A DNA stretch of 64,000 nucleotides from Cymbidium sinense (taxonomy: Eukaryota; Streptophyta; Magnoliopsida; Asparagales; Orchidaceae), in the NCBI GenBank assembly GCA_021442155.1, contig CM038225.1, positions 84,456,925 through 84,520,924 of the forward strand. Reading direction: 5' to 3'. Of the stretch, positions 12,240 to 24,357 are shown one piece after another. The translations under genes and the position numbers were made by a program. Numbering within the stretch: the stretch's first letter is position 1; every line of letters begins with the position of its first letter. The notes under the pieces were generated by a model. That model was not told the DNA's origin and made no database searches. It saw nothing but the letters and a program-made list of their open reading frames with translations.

Positions 12240-13445
12240 GGGAGGTTTTTTTAGGTTTTTTTCTCTATTGGTTGCTTTTGTGTGTGTTTTCTTGCTAGAG
12301 TATTGGCTTCTTGGTTAATTTTCCTCCTTCCGCTTGGTGATTCGGCTTTGTTTGTTTGGTTTTTTTAGTGCCCTTTGTTGGTTTTATCGGTGGCTTTGTT
12401 CTGTTGGTTTGCCTTTGGTTGGTGCTTTTTCTCTCTTCATTGGTGGTAGGTTGGGTTTTGTCCTTGGCATCTGGTTTGTCCATTGGTTGGTTGTTTGTCT
12501 AGTTGTTTATTTTAGCTTTTGTTGGCCTTCTTCTTTTTCTATTTGTTGGTTTGGTTCTCTTACTCTTTCCTGGGCTATTTTTCTTGGATCTATTGTGGTG
12601 CTATGTTGGCTATTTCCTTTCCTTTTGGTTGTTGCCTTGGTGGCTTTGGATTGGTGTTGTGGGCTTTTTTGGTGCCTTGGTGGTTTTGATTGATGTCTTT
12701 TATTGGTTTTATCTTTGAGGGCTCTTTTCTTTTTTTTGGCTGAGCTTCTATTCTCCTCTTTTAAGAGGTGTTCATATTTGGTTTTGTTGGGATTGCCTTA
12801 TGTTAATTTTATATGTTGCTCTCCTCTATTTCTATTTCCTTAGCTTCACTTTTCTTTGGGTGGCTACTGATAGGTTTGTATTTTTCTATGGTTGGGATGG
12901 CTATGATGATATGATGGATTTTTCCTTGATATTTTATGGTTGAGACTTTTCCTATTTGTAACCCTTCTTTGAAGTCGGATACACTTAGGATTGAAGCTCC
13001 TCATTATTGTGATTATCCTTTTTTTCTCATTTGAACCTAGTTTTTCTCTTTTATGTTTTCTGATCTCCTTAGGAGATTTCTTGTAGGTTCAGGTTCTCTT
13101 TTTCAGTTGGTCTCTTCTTCTTCTTGGAGGGAGCTAGAGTCTTACTTGTGGTCCCTTTTTTACTTAGATGGTGGAGTTGTCTTTAGTTGTAGGTGTGGTT
13201 TCCTTTTCTTATGGATCTTAGTCTCTTTGGAAGTTCTTTGGAGCCCGGATTCTTCCCCTTTGTTGTCTTTTGTTTTTTTTTTAGTTTTGTCTTTGTTTTT
13301 TTCTTTATTGCTCTTTGATGAATTAGTTTAGTGACTAAAATCTTTAGATTCTCCTATAGCTCATTTGAGCAATTTTTTTTTTTCTTTTGAGTTTAGTCTC
13401 TAATATGGTCTTGTACCTATTTTCGAGCAATAACTTCCTTTAGTT
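12240..13445 (+). other. LINE-A T/G-rich 3' region
   Basis: Low-complexity TTGGTT/CTTTT-rich DNA. Its long hydrophobic frames (12334-12693, 12503-12718, 13053-13331) are composition artefacts. TGTAACCCTTCTT at about 12957 lies about 490 bp before the A run. Confidence 0.6.
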
Positions 13446-13452
13446 AAAAAAA

Positions 13453-14261
13453 CCCTAAACCCTAAACTAAACTAAAAAATAAAATAAACCTAAGAATAAA
13501 AAACTAAATAAAATAAAACTAAGTGTAAAATAAAAATAAAATAAACCTAAAACTAAATAAAAACCTAAACCTAAAAAAATAAACCTAAAAATAAATAAAA
13601 AATAAAACCTAAACTCTAAACTAAAAAAAAATAAAACCTAAAATAAAAATAAAATAAAATAAATAAAATAAACCTAAACCTAAACTAAATAAACTAAACT
13701 AAAATAAATAAAAACTAAACCTAAATTTAAAATAAACTAAACCTAAACAAAATAAAATAAAATAAACTAAAAATAAACCTAAACCTAAACAAAAAAAATA
13801 AAACCTAAAAATAAACCTAAAATAAAAACCTATAACTTAAACCTAAAAAAATAAAATAAAAACCTAAACCTAAACCTAAAAATTCAAAATAAAACCTAAA
13901 TATAAAAAATAAATTAAAATAAAAAATCCTAAACTAAAAATAAATAAATGTAAAATAAATAAGCTAAACTAAATAAAAATAAAAGATAAACCTAAATAAA
14001 AATAAAAATTTATATAAACCAAAATAAATAAAAAATAAACTAAATAATCCAAAACCTATTACTTTACTTAATTTTTTTTTAAGAAAAAACATAAACCCTA
14101 AATCCTAAACCCTAAACCCTAAACCCTAAAAAACCTAAACCTTAAACCCTAAACCTTAAACCCTTAACCCTAAACACTAAACACTAAACTTTAAATCTTA
14201 AACTCTGACCCTAAACCCTAAACCCTAAGGCATAAACCCTAAAACTCTAAACCCTAAACTC
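13453..14261. repeat. Telomere-like block with box at 14048
   Basis: AAATAAA/CCTAAA-type to about 14045, a box (CTATTACTTTACTTAATTTT, then T and A runs), then CCCTAAA-type with short G-containing variants. No gene. Confidence 0.82.
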
Positions 14262-14526
14262 TGATTGAGCTAATTTTTATGAAAGGTGATCTTAAAGAAG
14301 TCAGTGAAGAGGTTGCGAAATATAAAGTCGGTGCTCCTACCCATGTTGGTCTTGTTGCACCTATTAATATTGTGGTTCCTCCAGGAAACACTTGTCTAGA
14401 TCCTTCACAGACTTCTTTCTACCAGGTTCTCAACATCCCAACTAGGATCCCATTAAAAAAAAGGTGATAAGGAGGGATCCTCGGCCGCTCTCATAAACTA
14501 GGGATTAGCCATTCTCTTATGGCCTA
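14262..14526 (+). pseudogene. RPP0: Ribosomal protein P0 mRNA fragment
   Basis: The frame at 14279-14467 reads [19 protein letters not shown], then [17 protein letters not shown] and [16 protein letters not shown]. This is the central part of eukaryotic 60S stalk protein P0, which anchors the P1/P2 stalk on the large subunit. Just upstream ELIF matches GLIF of P0. After NIPT about ten or more residues are missing. In another frame [11 protein letters not shown] and the codons for the GISHSL-like remnant of GIRPFSYGL follow, ending at TCTTATGGCCTA. So it is an internal piece (about 90 of some 320 residues) with an internal deletion, no start, no 3' UTR and no A run. It is sense on plus. The right junction shares CCTA with CCTAAACCC. 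It occupies the position after a box that GRP copies usually hold. Confidence 0.85.
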
Positions 14527-15682
14527 AACCCTAAACCCAAAAAAACCCTAAATTCTAAACCCTAAACCAAAACCTAAAACCTAAAAAACTTAAACCTAAA
14601 CTAAATAAAGCCTAAAAATAAAATAAATAAAAAAACCTAAACCTAAATAGAATAAAAATATAAAATAAAATAATCACCTAAATGAAAACTTAAACTTAAA
14701 AATATAAAATAAAAACTAAAAATAAAATAAAGAAAAACCAAAACTAAATAAAAAATAAAATAAACTTGAAAATAAAAAACATTAATAAATTAAAAATGAA
14801 ATGTAAAATATTAGAAAAATAAGCATAACATAATATAAAATAAAAATTAAATAAAAACTTAAACCAAAAAAATAAAACTTAAAAATAAATAAATAATAAA
14901 ACATAAACCCTAAACTAAAAAACAAAAGTAAACCTAAAAGAAAAATAAAATAAAAAAATAAACATAAACATAAACATAAACTAAAATAAACTAAACTAAA
15001 ATAAATTAAACCTAAAATAAACTAAACCTAAACCTAAACTAAATAAAATAAAATAAGCTAAAAATAAATTGAAACCTAAACAAAAAACATAAAACCTAAA
15101 ATTAAAACTAAAATAAAAACATAAAACCTAAACCTAAAAAAAATAAAATAAAAACCTAAACATAAACATAAAAATAAATAATATAAGCTAAACCTAAAAA
15201 ATAAAAATAAAACTCACCTAAAAATAAACTTAAACCAAAACCTAAACCTAAAAAATAAATAAAAATAGAAAACCTAAAATAAATAAACTAAACTAAATAA
15301 AAATAAAAAGTTAACCAAAATAAAAAATAGAAAAAACAAAAATAAATAAAAAATAAACTAAACAAATTAAATAAACTTAAACTACTAGTTTACTTAATTT
15401 TTTTTAAAATATAACCTTAAACCCTAAATCCTAAACCCCAAACCCTAAACCCTAAAACTAATCCTAAACCCTAAACCATGAACCTACAACCCTAAACCTA
15501 TAACCCTAAACACTATACCCTAAACCCTAAACCCTAAACCCTAAACACTAAACACTACACCTTAAACCATAAACCCTAAACCTTGAACCCTAAACCTAAA
15601 CCTGAAGTAAGTAAATAAACTAAAAATAAACCTAAACCCTTAAACCTAAAACCTAATAAACCTAAACCAAAACCTAAACCCT
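14527..15682. repeat. Telomere-like block with box at 15380
   Basis: CCCTAAA to about 14590, AAATAAA-type to 15375, box CTACTAGTTTACTTAATTTT at about 15380-15407, then CCCTAAA-type and the conserved GRP 5' flank (GAAGTAAGTAAATAAACT) before 15683. No gene. Confidence 0.82.
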
Positions 15683-15765
15683 AAGAATGAACGTAACCTT
15701 GACCCTAAACTAAAAACCTAAAAAAAGAAATGTTGAATTTGAATTTGTTCTCTATTAAAAAAAAC
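15683..15765 (+). pseudogene. Internally deleted GRP fragment (delta-GRP 1)
   Basis: Keeps only the first about 20 bp of the GRP cassette (AAGAATGAACGTAACCTTGA) and the last about 45 bp of the 3' UTR (AAGAAATGTTGAATTTGAAT through TTCTCTATT plus A run). They are joined by CCTAAACTAAAAACCTAAA, a telomere-like linker. The copy at 23354 has the same two breakpoints and linker. Confidence 0.8.
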
Positions 15766-16317
15766 TAAAACCAAAACCCTAAACTAAACTAAACTATAAC
15801 TAAACTCTAAACCTAAACCTAAACCCTAAGCTCTAAATCGTGGAAACCTAAACCTTAAACCTAACCCTAAATTCTAAACACTAAACCTAAAACTAACCCT
15901 AAACTCTAACCTAAACCAACCTAAACCTAAAAAAAAACCTAAACTATAAAGTTTAAACTCTAAACTTAAACTCTAAAACCCTAAACCTAAAACTCCTAAT
16001 CCCTAAACCCTAAACTAACCCTAAATCATAAACCCTAAACCCTAAACCCTAAACCCTAAACCTTAAATCCTTAAACCCTAAATTAACCCTAAACCCTAAG
16101 TTAACCCTAAACCCTAAAGCCAAATCACCAAACCTTAAACCCTAAACCCTAAAATCCTAAACCCTAAAACCCAAATCCTTAAACACTAACCCTAGACCTT
16201 ATATCCTAAAAGCATAAACCCTAAACCATAAACCCTAAACCCTAAACCCTAAACTTAAACCTAATGTAACTAAATAAATTAAAAGAAAACCTTAAAACCT
16301 AATAAACCATTACCCTA
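15766..16317. repeat. CCCTAAA block
   Basis: Mostly canonical repeats with point variants. It ends with the conserved GRP flank (CTAATGTAACTAAATAAATT, AACCTAATAAACC). No gene. Confidence 0.85.
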
Positions 16318-16757
16318 AGAGTAGACAGAACCTTTACGGTATGAACATCATCATAAATTAGGCTCAATCTAGATCTGATAGTGGAGGTGAAGGTGGAGGC
16401 TGATCACAAAGGGTGGTGGATCTGAGATGCTAGTCGACATAGAAGTGGTGGTGAGTTGGTTATGGAGGTGGAGGATGAGGTGACCATGGTGGCGGGAGGG
16501 ATATGATGGTGGATCTCACTACTGAGAGGTCGTGGTCTGATGGGAACAGAGAATTGAAGAACGACCGATCTGACTATTATGGAACTGTGTCTATACAGTA
16601 GAGAAGGTTCTAGTTATCTAGGGTATTTTATTTGCTCTATGCGTGCTTATTTTTGATCTATGTCATTTCTTATGTCTTAGAAAAATTAGTCTTTTACTTG
16701 GTTGATGAATTCAAAAAGAAGAAATGTTGAATCTAAATTTGTTCTAAGCTTAAAAAA
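16318..16757 (+). pseudogene. GRP: GRP 3' cDNA fragment, copy 4
   Basis: Same cassette: the end of the RRM, then GCTCAATCTAGATCTGATAG. This copy keeps CAA (Gln) where other copies have TAG, so it does not carry their nonsense change. The Gly-rich tail is interrupted by several indels, and the GYDGGS-like and RG-like codons near 16500-16545 are recognisable. The shared 3' UTR and an A run at 16751-16757 follow. It stands 553 bp after delta-GRP 1, the arrangement repeated at 23.35-24.36 kb. Confidence 0.8.
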
Positions 16758-19700
16758 ACTAAAAACCCTAAACTAAAACTTGAACCTTATACCTAAAACC
16801 TAAACCCTAACCTTAAACCCTTAAAACCCTAAACCCTAAACCCTAAAACTCTAAACCCTAAACACTAAACCGTAAACCCTAAACACCAAACCTTAAACCC
16901 TAAACCCTAAACACTAAACCCTCCACTAACCCTAAACTATAAATGCTAAAAATATAAAGACCTTATCCTGAACTAAATAAATCCTAAAAATAAAATAAAT
17001 AATAAAACCTAAACCTAAGAAGGAAAAAAACAACTAATTTAAAATAAAATAAATAAAAACCTAAACTAATCTAAGAAAATAAAAAATCTAAATAACATAA
17101 AAACTAAACTGAAAATAAAAATAAAAATAAATAAAATAAAAAATAAAATAAATCCTAAACCTAAAAAATAAAACAAAACATAAATAAAAAATAAAACCTA
17201 AACCCTAACAAGAAAAACCTAAATCTAAATAAAAATAAAATAAACCTTAACCTAAACTAAAATAAACTTAACTAAAATAAATAAAACCTAAACCTAAACG
17301 TAAACCTAAACCAAAACCAAAACGCTAGACTAAAAAAAACTAAACCTAAAATAAAAAATATAAAGTAAACATATACCTAAAGTAAAATTAACTAAACAAA
17401 AATAAATAAAAACAAAACCCTAGATCCTAAACTCTAAATCGTAAACCCTAAAAACCTAAAAACCTAAACCTAAACAAAATAAAACCTAAAAATAAAATAA
17501 ATAAAAAAACCTACACCTAAATAAAATAAAATAAAATAAAATAAAATAACCTAAACTAAAACCTAAACCTAAACCTAAAACAAAAACTAAAAATAAAATA
17601 AAATAAAAAATAAAAATGAAGCTAAAATAAAAATTTAAACTAAACATAAAATAATAATAAAATAATCCAAAAATATAATAAAATTAATACTAAACAAAAA
17701 CCTAAACATAAAAAATAAACCTAAAATAAAACTAACCCAAAACTAAAAAAAATAAACCTAAAATGAACAAAATAAAATAAACATAAACCTAAACTAAAAT
17801 AAACAAAACTTAAATAAATAAAACTTAAACCCTAAACCTATAACCCTAAATCGTAAACCCTGAACCCTAATCCCTAAAATCCTAAACCCTAAACCCTAAT
17901 CCCTAAACCCTAAACCCTAAACCTTAAACCCTAAACCTTAAACCTTAAAAACTTAAAAACCTAAAAACCTAAACACTAAACCCTAAACATCATACCCTAA
18001 AAGTAACCCTAAACCCTAAACCCTAAACACTAAACCTTAAACCTTGAAACCCTAAACCCTAAACCATAAACCATAAACCCTAAAACCAAAACCCTAAAAC
18101 CTACAACCCTAAACCCTAAACCCTAAAACCTATAACCCTAAACCCTAAACCCGAAACCCCAATCCCAAATCCATAAACCCTAAATCGTATACCCTAAAAA
18201 CCTAAAAACCTAAACCTAAACTAAATAAAACCTAAAAAGAAAATAAATAAAAAATTAAGCCTAAAGAAAATAATATATAATAAATATAATAAAAACCTAA
18301 ACTAAAACCTAAAACTAAACCTAAAAATAAAAATAAAAGAAAATAAAAAACAAATACTAAACCAAAAGATAATAAATAAAAAACTAAACTAAAATAAAAA
18401 ATAAAATAAACCTAAAAATAAAAAACTTAAATAAAATAAAACCTAAACATAAAATAAAAATAAAATAAACCAAAAAAATAAAATAAAAACTAAATAAAAA
18501 CCTAAATCTAAATAATATACCTAAAAATAAAGCTAAAAATAAATGAAAGATAAAACCTAATCCCTAAACTAAAAAAAATCTTAAACGTAAAATAAAAAAA
18601 AACCTAAACTTAAACTAAAATTAACTAAACTAAAATAAGTAAAACCTAAACCTAAACTTAAAATAAACTAAACCTGAACATAAACCTAAACTAAATAAAA
18701 TAAAATAAACTAAAAATAAATTTAAACCTAAACTAAAATATAAACCTAAAAAATAAACCTAAAATAAAAGCCTAAACCAAAAAAAAAACCTAAACATAAA
18801 AAAACCTAAACCTAAAAAATAAAATAAAAGTAAAACTAAACAAAAGATTAACATAAACTTAAACCAAATCTAAAATAAACTAAAATAAAAAAATAAACTA
18901 AAATAATAAAACCTACAAATAAATAAACTAAATAAGAAATAAACCTAAATAAAATTATAAAATAAACTAAATGAACCTAAACCTTCCAATTTACTTAATC
19001 TAAAAAACCTTGAACCCTAAACCTTAAACCCTAAAACTTAAACTAACCTAAGCCCTAAACCATAAACCTACACCCAAAAACTGAGCACTAAAACAAACCT
19101 AAACAAAATAAACTAAATAAAGCTAAGACTAAACCAAAACCTAAACCTAAATAAACTAATAAATAAACTAAAATAAACCTAAATATAAACTAAAATAAAC
19201 TAAATAAATAAACCTAAACCTAAACCTAAACCTAAAACTAAAAACAACCTAAACCTAAAACCAAACCAACTAAACTAAATAAATTAAAATAAAATAAAAG
19301 TAAAATAAAACTTAAACCTAAACCTAAATCTAACATAAAAAATAAATAAAATAAATGAATCTAAAATAAATAAATAAAATAAAATAAAACATAAACCTAA
19401 ACCTAACTAATAAAAATAAACCTAAACCTAAAAAATCCTCTTAACCTAACCTAAAACCTAACCTAAACCTAAAACAAAACTAAAACTAAAACTAAAAAGA
19501 ACTAAACCTAAAAACCTAAACCTAAATAATAACTAAACCTAAATTAAAATAAATAAACCTAAACCTTAAAAAAACTAAAACCTAAAGCTAAACTAAATAA
19601 ATAAAATAAAAAATAAATAAATAAAAATAAACCTAAACCTAAACCTAAGCCTAAATAAACTTAAACCTAAACCTAAAAAACAAAAATTAGAATGTAAACC

Positions 19701-20935
19701 TAAACTTAAACTAAAATAAAATAAACCTAAACCTAATAAAATAAAAACCTAAACTCCAATAAACTAAACTAAAATACTAAACCTAAAAAATTAAAATAAA
19801 ACTAAACTAATCCTAAACCTAAACTAAACTTAAACTAAACCTAAATAAATAAACCTAAACCTAAACTAAAATAAAAAAACTAAAATAAAAAAATAAAAAC
19901 TTGAAAATAAAAGAAACATAAACCTAAACTAAACTATAAACCTGACCTTAAACCTAAACCTAAACTTAAAATACTAAACTAAATAAAATAAATAAAATAA
20001 ACATAAACCTAAAAAAAATAAAACTAAAACTACCTAAACCTAAACCTAAACCTAAACCTAAATAAAACCTAAACCTAAACTAAATAAACTAAAAATAAAT
20101 AAAATAAACTAAATTGAATAAACCTAAACTAAACCAAATCTAAACTAAATAAAAATAAATAAACCTAAAAACCTAAAATGTAAACTAAACCTAAAAAAAC
20201 AAACCTAAACTTAAAAATAAAATAAAACTAAACCTAAATAAAGGTGAACCTAAAATAAATAAATAAAAATAAAAATGAACTAAATAAGATAAAAATAAAC
20301 CTAAAATCTAAAACCCTAAACCTAAACTAAAACTTAAACCTAAAAATCTAAACCTAACTAAACTAAAAATAAATAAATAAAACCTACATAAAAAAAATCT
20401 AAACTAAATAAACCTAAACTTAGACCTAAACTTAAACCTAAAACTTAAACTTAAAAATAAGCTAAATCAACAAAAATATTCTAAACCAAAAAATAAAACC
20501 TAAACATATAATTAGAAATAAACTAAAACCTAAACCTAAACCTAAACTTAAACCTAAACTAAAATAAACTAAAATAAACTAAAATAAAATAAAAATAAAA
20601 CCTAAAATAAAATAAAATCTAAACCTAAACTTAAATAAATAAAAAATAAAAACCTAAACCTAAATTAAATAAACTAAATAAAATCGACCTAAACCTATAA
20701 TAAAAAGCCTAAAACATAAACCTAAACCAAAATAAAAATAAAACTAAATAAATGAAAATATAAAACCTAAACCTAAACCTTAAATAAAATAAACCTAAAC
20801 TTAAATAAACTAAAACTAAATAAACCTAAACTAAACCTAAACCTAAATAAAAACCTAAACCTAAACCTAAACTAAAAATAAAACTAAACCTAAATAAACT
20901 AAAACATAAATAAACTAAATAAATAAAATAAATAA
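16758..20935. repeat. Long telomere-like block
   Basis: CCCTAAA-type at 16758-16960, 17820-18190 and 19005-19080. AAATAAA/CCTAAA-type occupies the rest, with a hexameric CCTAAA rhythm in 19.1-20.9 kb. A box version (CCTTCCAATTTACTTAATCT) lies at 18979-18999 and is not followed by a GRP copy. No coding sequence supported. Confidence 0.82.
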
Positions 20936-22433
20936 AACATTTTGCAAATTTTCTATTTTCTCCTTCATTGTGTTTTGATCTATGGGGTTGGAGGGACTTT
21001 GCTTACCTCTATCTATTTTCTCTTCTTTACATTTACTAGTGGTTGGGTGGTCCTCCTTGGTTTTTTTCTCCGTTGGTTGTTTTTCCAACTGGATAACAAC
21101 CATTTCTATTTTTAGGTTTTTTTATGATCTCTAGGAGGGTTGTGGCTATGCCTGTTGTTATTTTTTCCAACTATTTTAGGCTCTATTTTAGGTTAGCCTT
21201 TTGTTTTGGCTGGCTACCTCCCTTTCTATATTTGATCCTCTGCTGTTATGGTTGGTTGTTGAGTGGTAGCTATTAGTCTCTTCAAGATTTGAATAGCTTT
21301 GGTCATTTCAATATTTTTTGGTTATTTCTCCTGGTTTGTGTTAGGGATTTTAATTTGTTGGCTATTTTTTCTTTTGATTGGCATGAGAACAGCTGCTTTG
21401 TGGTTTTTTTCTTCTTGACCTAGTTATGGTTGATTTTATTGGTGGCGATAGCTTTTGTCACTCACTGGATTGATGGCATCCTTTTCTATACCTAGATTGG
21501 TCTAGTGTCTACTGATGGCTGGTTGTGGCTCTCCTTTGCTTGGAGCTTTGATGTCTATTTGAATGATGGTTGTTGTTATTTTTTATTTTATTTTAGTCTC
21601 TTTTTGGGCTATTGTAGTAGTTGTAGCCATGCTTCTGAATTAGCTTGTCCCTTTAATTTCTTCATTGCTGGTGGTGGCTCTATCACTGACCATGTTGTAA
21701 CTTTTTGGTGGTTGGCTATTTGTGATTGGTTTGCTATGGTTTTTGTTGGTTATTTAGTTGTTGGCTAGCTGTTGGCCAGCTATTTCTTTGTTTGCTAATG
21801 CAGGTTTTGGAATCCTTTGGGCTGCATTATTTCTATGTTGGCTTGTATCAAGTATCTTTATGATATGATGTACCCATATCTTCTTTTTTGGTTGGTAGCA
21901 TTGCATATGAATGTAACCCTTCTTAGGAAGTTTGGATGCTCATATGCATTATTGCCTCTTGAGAAGATCTTAACTAAGCGAGCCTTTTTTCATTCTCATG
22001 TCTCTCTAATTGGTTTCTTTATCCTTATTTTTATTAGCTATGATTATTGCCTTTTTAGTGTTTTGCAGATTTTTTTTACAGGTTGGAACTATTTAGATGG
22101 AATGATCATTACCTAGTCAACTCAAGAGCTATTGATATGGATCTTGCTATCTTGCCTACCAAAAGGGATCATGACCCACTGCTAACTAGTCTTTTGACTA
22201 ATTTTTTACTTATATTGTATTAGTCTTCATCTATGTCTTTTCCTCTTTTGCTTTTTTAGCTGTTGCTTTTTCTCTTTATTTTTTCATTGTCCTTAGATGG
22301 GGGTTTAGCACTTTAGGTTCCTCGTAACCCTGAGAGTAGTAGATCCTTGAGCTTTACCCTAATTAAGGACATTGTATCCTTTTATTTTATGTTAATAAAA
22401 TTCTAATCTTTCCTTCAAAAAAAAATAAAAAAA
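20936..22433 (+). mobile_element. LINE-B: 3' end only
   Basis: About 1.5 kb of T/G-rich DNA without a recognisable domain. It starts abruptly in AAATAAA repeats and ends with AATAAA (22394-22399), about 20 bp of spacer and an A-rich run (22417-22433) that merges into AAACCCTAAA. TGTAACCCTTCTT at about 21911 lies about 510 bp before the end, as in LINE-A and LINE-C, which is the reason for calling it the 3' end of a 5'-truncated LINE. The frames at 21505-21768 and 21817-22116 are hydrophobic composition frames and match no LINE domain I recognise. Confidence 0.65.
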
Positions 22434-23353
22434 CCCTAAAAAAACCCCCAACCCTAAACCCAAAACCAAAAACCCTAAAATACAAAACCTTAAACCTAAA
22501 CTAAACCTAAACCATAAAAACCTAAACCCTATAAAACCTAATCTAACCTAAACCTAAACAACAAAACCCAAAATAATCTAAACACAAAAAACCCCACAAA
22601 CCTAAAACACCTAAACCTAAAACCTAAACCTACAACCCTAGATCCTACTAAATCATGAATCTTAAACCCTAAACTTTAAACCCCAAAGCCCTAAAAACAT
22701 AAACCTAAACTAAATAAAACCTAAAAATAAAATAAATAAAAAACCTAAACCTGTTAAATAAACTAAACCTAACTAGGCCTAACTAAATAAAATAAATTAA
22801 ACTAAAAATAAACCTAAACTAAACAAAAAAAAAACTAAAATACTTGAGATAAACATAAAAAGAAATAAAAATAAACCTAAACTAAATAAAATAAAAATAT
22901 AACCTAAACCTAAGAAATAAACATAAAATAATCTAAATAAATAAATAAACCTAAAATAAATAAACTAAAATAAAATAAAGAAAATAAACTTAAATAAAAT
23001 AAATAAATAAAATTAAATAAATAAAATTAAATTAAATAAACCTCCTGGGTTTGCTTAATTTTAAAAAAATAACCTAAAAAAACCCTAAACTACTAATCCA
23101 ACCTAAACCCTGAACCTTAAACCTACACCCTACAAACCCTAAACCCTAAATCATAAATCCTAAACCCTAAACCCTGGTCCTAAACCCCCCCTAAAGCATA
23201 AACCCTAAAACCAAACTCTAAACCTAACCCACTAAAACCCTAAACCCTAAACCATAAACAGGCCCTAAAAACTAACCCCAAACCTAAACTTAAACCTAAA
23301 ATTAAATAAATTAAAATAAACTATGCCTAAAATAATAAACTTAAACCTAAACT
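22434..23353. repeat. Telomere-like block with box at 23040
   Basis: Degenerate CCCTAAA, then AAATAAA-type, box CCTCCTGGGTTTGCTTAATTTT at 23040-23061, then CCCTAAA-type with the GRP flank. Contains GGCCC and CTGGTCC oddities. No gene. Confidence 0.78.
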
Positions 23354-23421
23354 AGAATGGGTGGGACCATGATCCTAAACTAAAAATAAAAAAATATTGA
23401 ATTTTTTGTTCTCTATTAAAA
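23354..23421 (+). pseudogene. Internally deleted GRP fragment (delta-GRP 2)
   Basis: AGAATGGGTGGGACCATGAT joined through CCTAAACTAAAAATAAAAAA to TATTGAATTTTTTGTTCTCT and an A run. Same breakpoints as delta-GRP 1, so both come from one deleted ancestor. Confidence 0.78.
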
Positions 23422-23894
23422 AGGTAAAAACCAAAACACTGCAAAACCAACCCTGGACCTAAATCAAAAACCTAAATTGTAAAACCACCAAACCCTAAAC
23501 TGAGCCTAGCCCTCTTCCACTAAAACCACACTCTTAAACCCAAAAGCCCAACCTCACCTGAGCCTGCCCTAAACTCTGACCCTAAAAAACAGGCCACCAA
23601 TCTGAAACCCTAAAACTAACCTAGGCCCAACTAAAACTGGCCACAACCTGGCTAACCCAGGCCTAAACCTAAACTGGCCTAAGCAAACCCTGAGCCAACT
23701 AAATCTTAAAACCTAACCCAAACCTCAAACCATAAACCCTAAAGCCTAAACACCAAAACCTAAACCTAAACCCAACCCAAACCTAAAACCCACAAATCCT
23801 AAAAAACCTAAACCTAACCCAACCTAAACCTAAAACACTAGTAACTAAATAAATTAAAAAAATAAACCTAAACCCAAAATAATAAACCTAACCA
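23422..23894. repeat. Irregular telomere-like block rich in CTGG/GGCC variants
   Basis: CCCTAAA-derived sequence with many departures (ACTGGCC, CCCAGGCC, GAGCC), more than in any other block. It may reflect real divergence or base-calling error in telomeric repeats. The GRP 5' flank (AGTAACTAAATAAATT) is at about 23840-23860. Confidence 0.7.
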
Positions 23895-24357
23895 AAGAAT
23901 AGGCAGTGATGACAAAACATCATCATCAGCAGCAATCATTTGGTGGTGGAGGTGAAAGGAGGAGGTGATTATGCATTGGTTGTTGGGGATCTAAGGGTGT
24001 TAGTGGATATGGAGGTGGTGGTCTGGGTAGTAGTGGTTATGGAGGTGGGAGGAGTGTTGGAAGTTATAGCAGTGGTGGTGGCAAAGGGATATGATGGTGG
24101 ATCTTGCTACTCGAGAGGTTGAGGTGGTTCTGATGGGAGCTGGAGAAACTAAAGAATGGCTGATCCGATCAGCTACTTATGGAACTATCTCTGTACAATA
24201 GAGATGGTTCTAATTATCTAGGGTTTTCGATTTGCTCTATGCGTGCTCATTTTACATCTATGGCGTCGCTTGTGTCTTAAAAACCTTGGTGAGTTACTTG
24301 GTTGATGAGTTTGAAAAGAAGAAATGTTGAATCTAAATTTGTTCTATGTTAAAATAA
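23895..24357 (+). pseudogene. GRP: GRP 3' cDNA fragment, copy 5
   Basis: Same cassette as the other copies. The RRM tail is badly decayed (GAATAGGCAGTGATGAC), while the Gly-rich tail (GGATATGGAGGTGGTGGTC, then codons for GGYGGR), SRG and the NWRN-type end near 24150 are recognisable with frameshifts. The 3' UTR is full length and ends in TTAAAATAACAAAAACCC. The ATG frame at 23940-24122 is out of frame. Confidence 0.8.

Larger units (their letters stand above)
10241..13452 (+). mobile_element. LINE-A: ORF1 plus 3' UTR, no ORF2
   Basis: An L1-type plant LINE derivative inserted in telomere-like repeats. The left junction is at AACTAAATG/TTGTTAATGG. The right end is an A run (13446-13452) that runs straight into CCCTAAACCC. 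It contains a broken ORF1 (about 10378-12115) followed at about 12240 by a T/G-rich, non-coding 3' region. The 3' region carries TGTAACCCTTCTT at about 12957, also present in LINE-B and LINE-C. Endonuclease, reverse transcriptase and RNase H, normally about 3.7 kb, are missing. This is either an internal deletion or a non-autonomous form mobilised in trans. Confidence 0.75.

Noticed and set aside
12334..13331. Three hydrophobic plus-strand frames resembling membrane proteins
   Set aside because: They arise from T/G-rich LINE 3' DNA. They have no family motif, they overlap in different frames, and similar frames appear in the other LINE 3' regions.
20915..21103. Lys/Glu-rich minus frame at the left edge of LINE-B
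   Set aside because: Runs into AAATAAA repeats and has no domain; the element's poly(A) shows that plus is the sense strand.
21505..22116. Frames of 87 and 99 codons, hydrophobic
   Set aside because: Composition frames in the 3' region of LINE-B. No LINE or host domain is recognisable.
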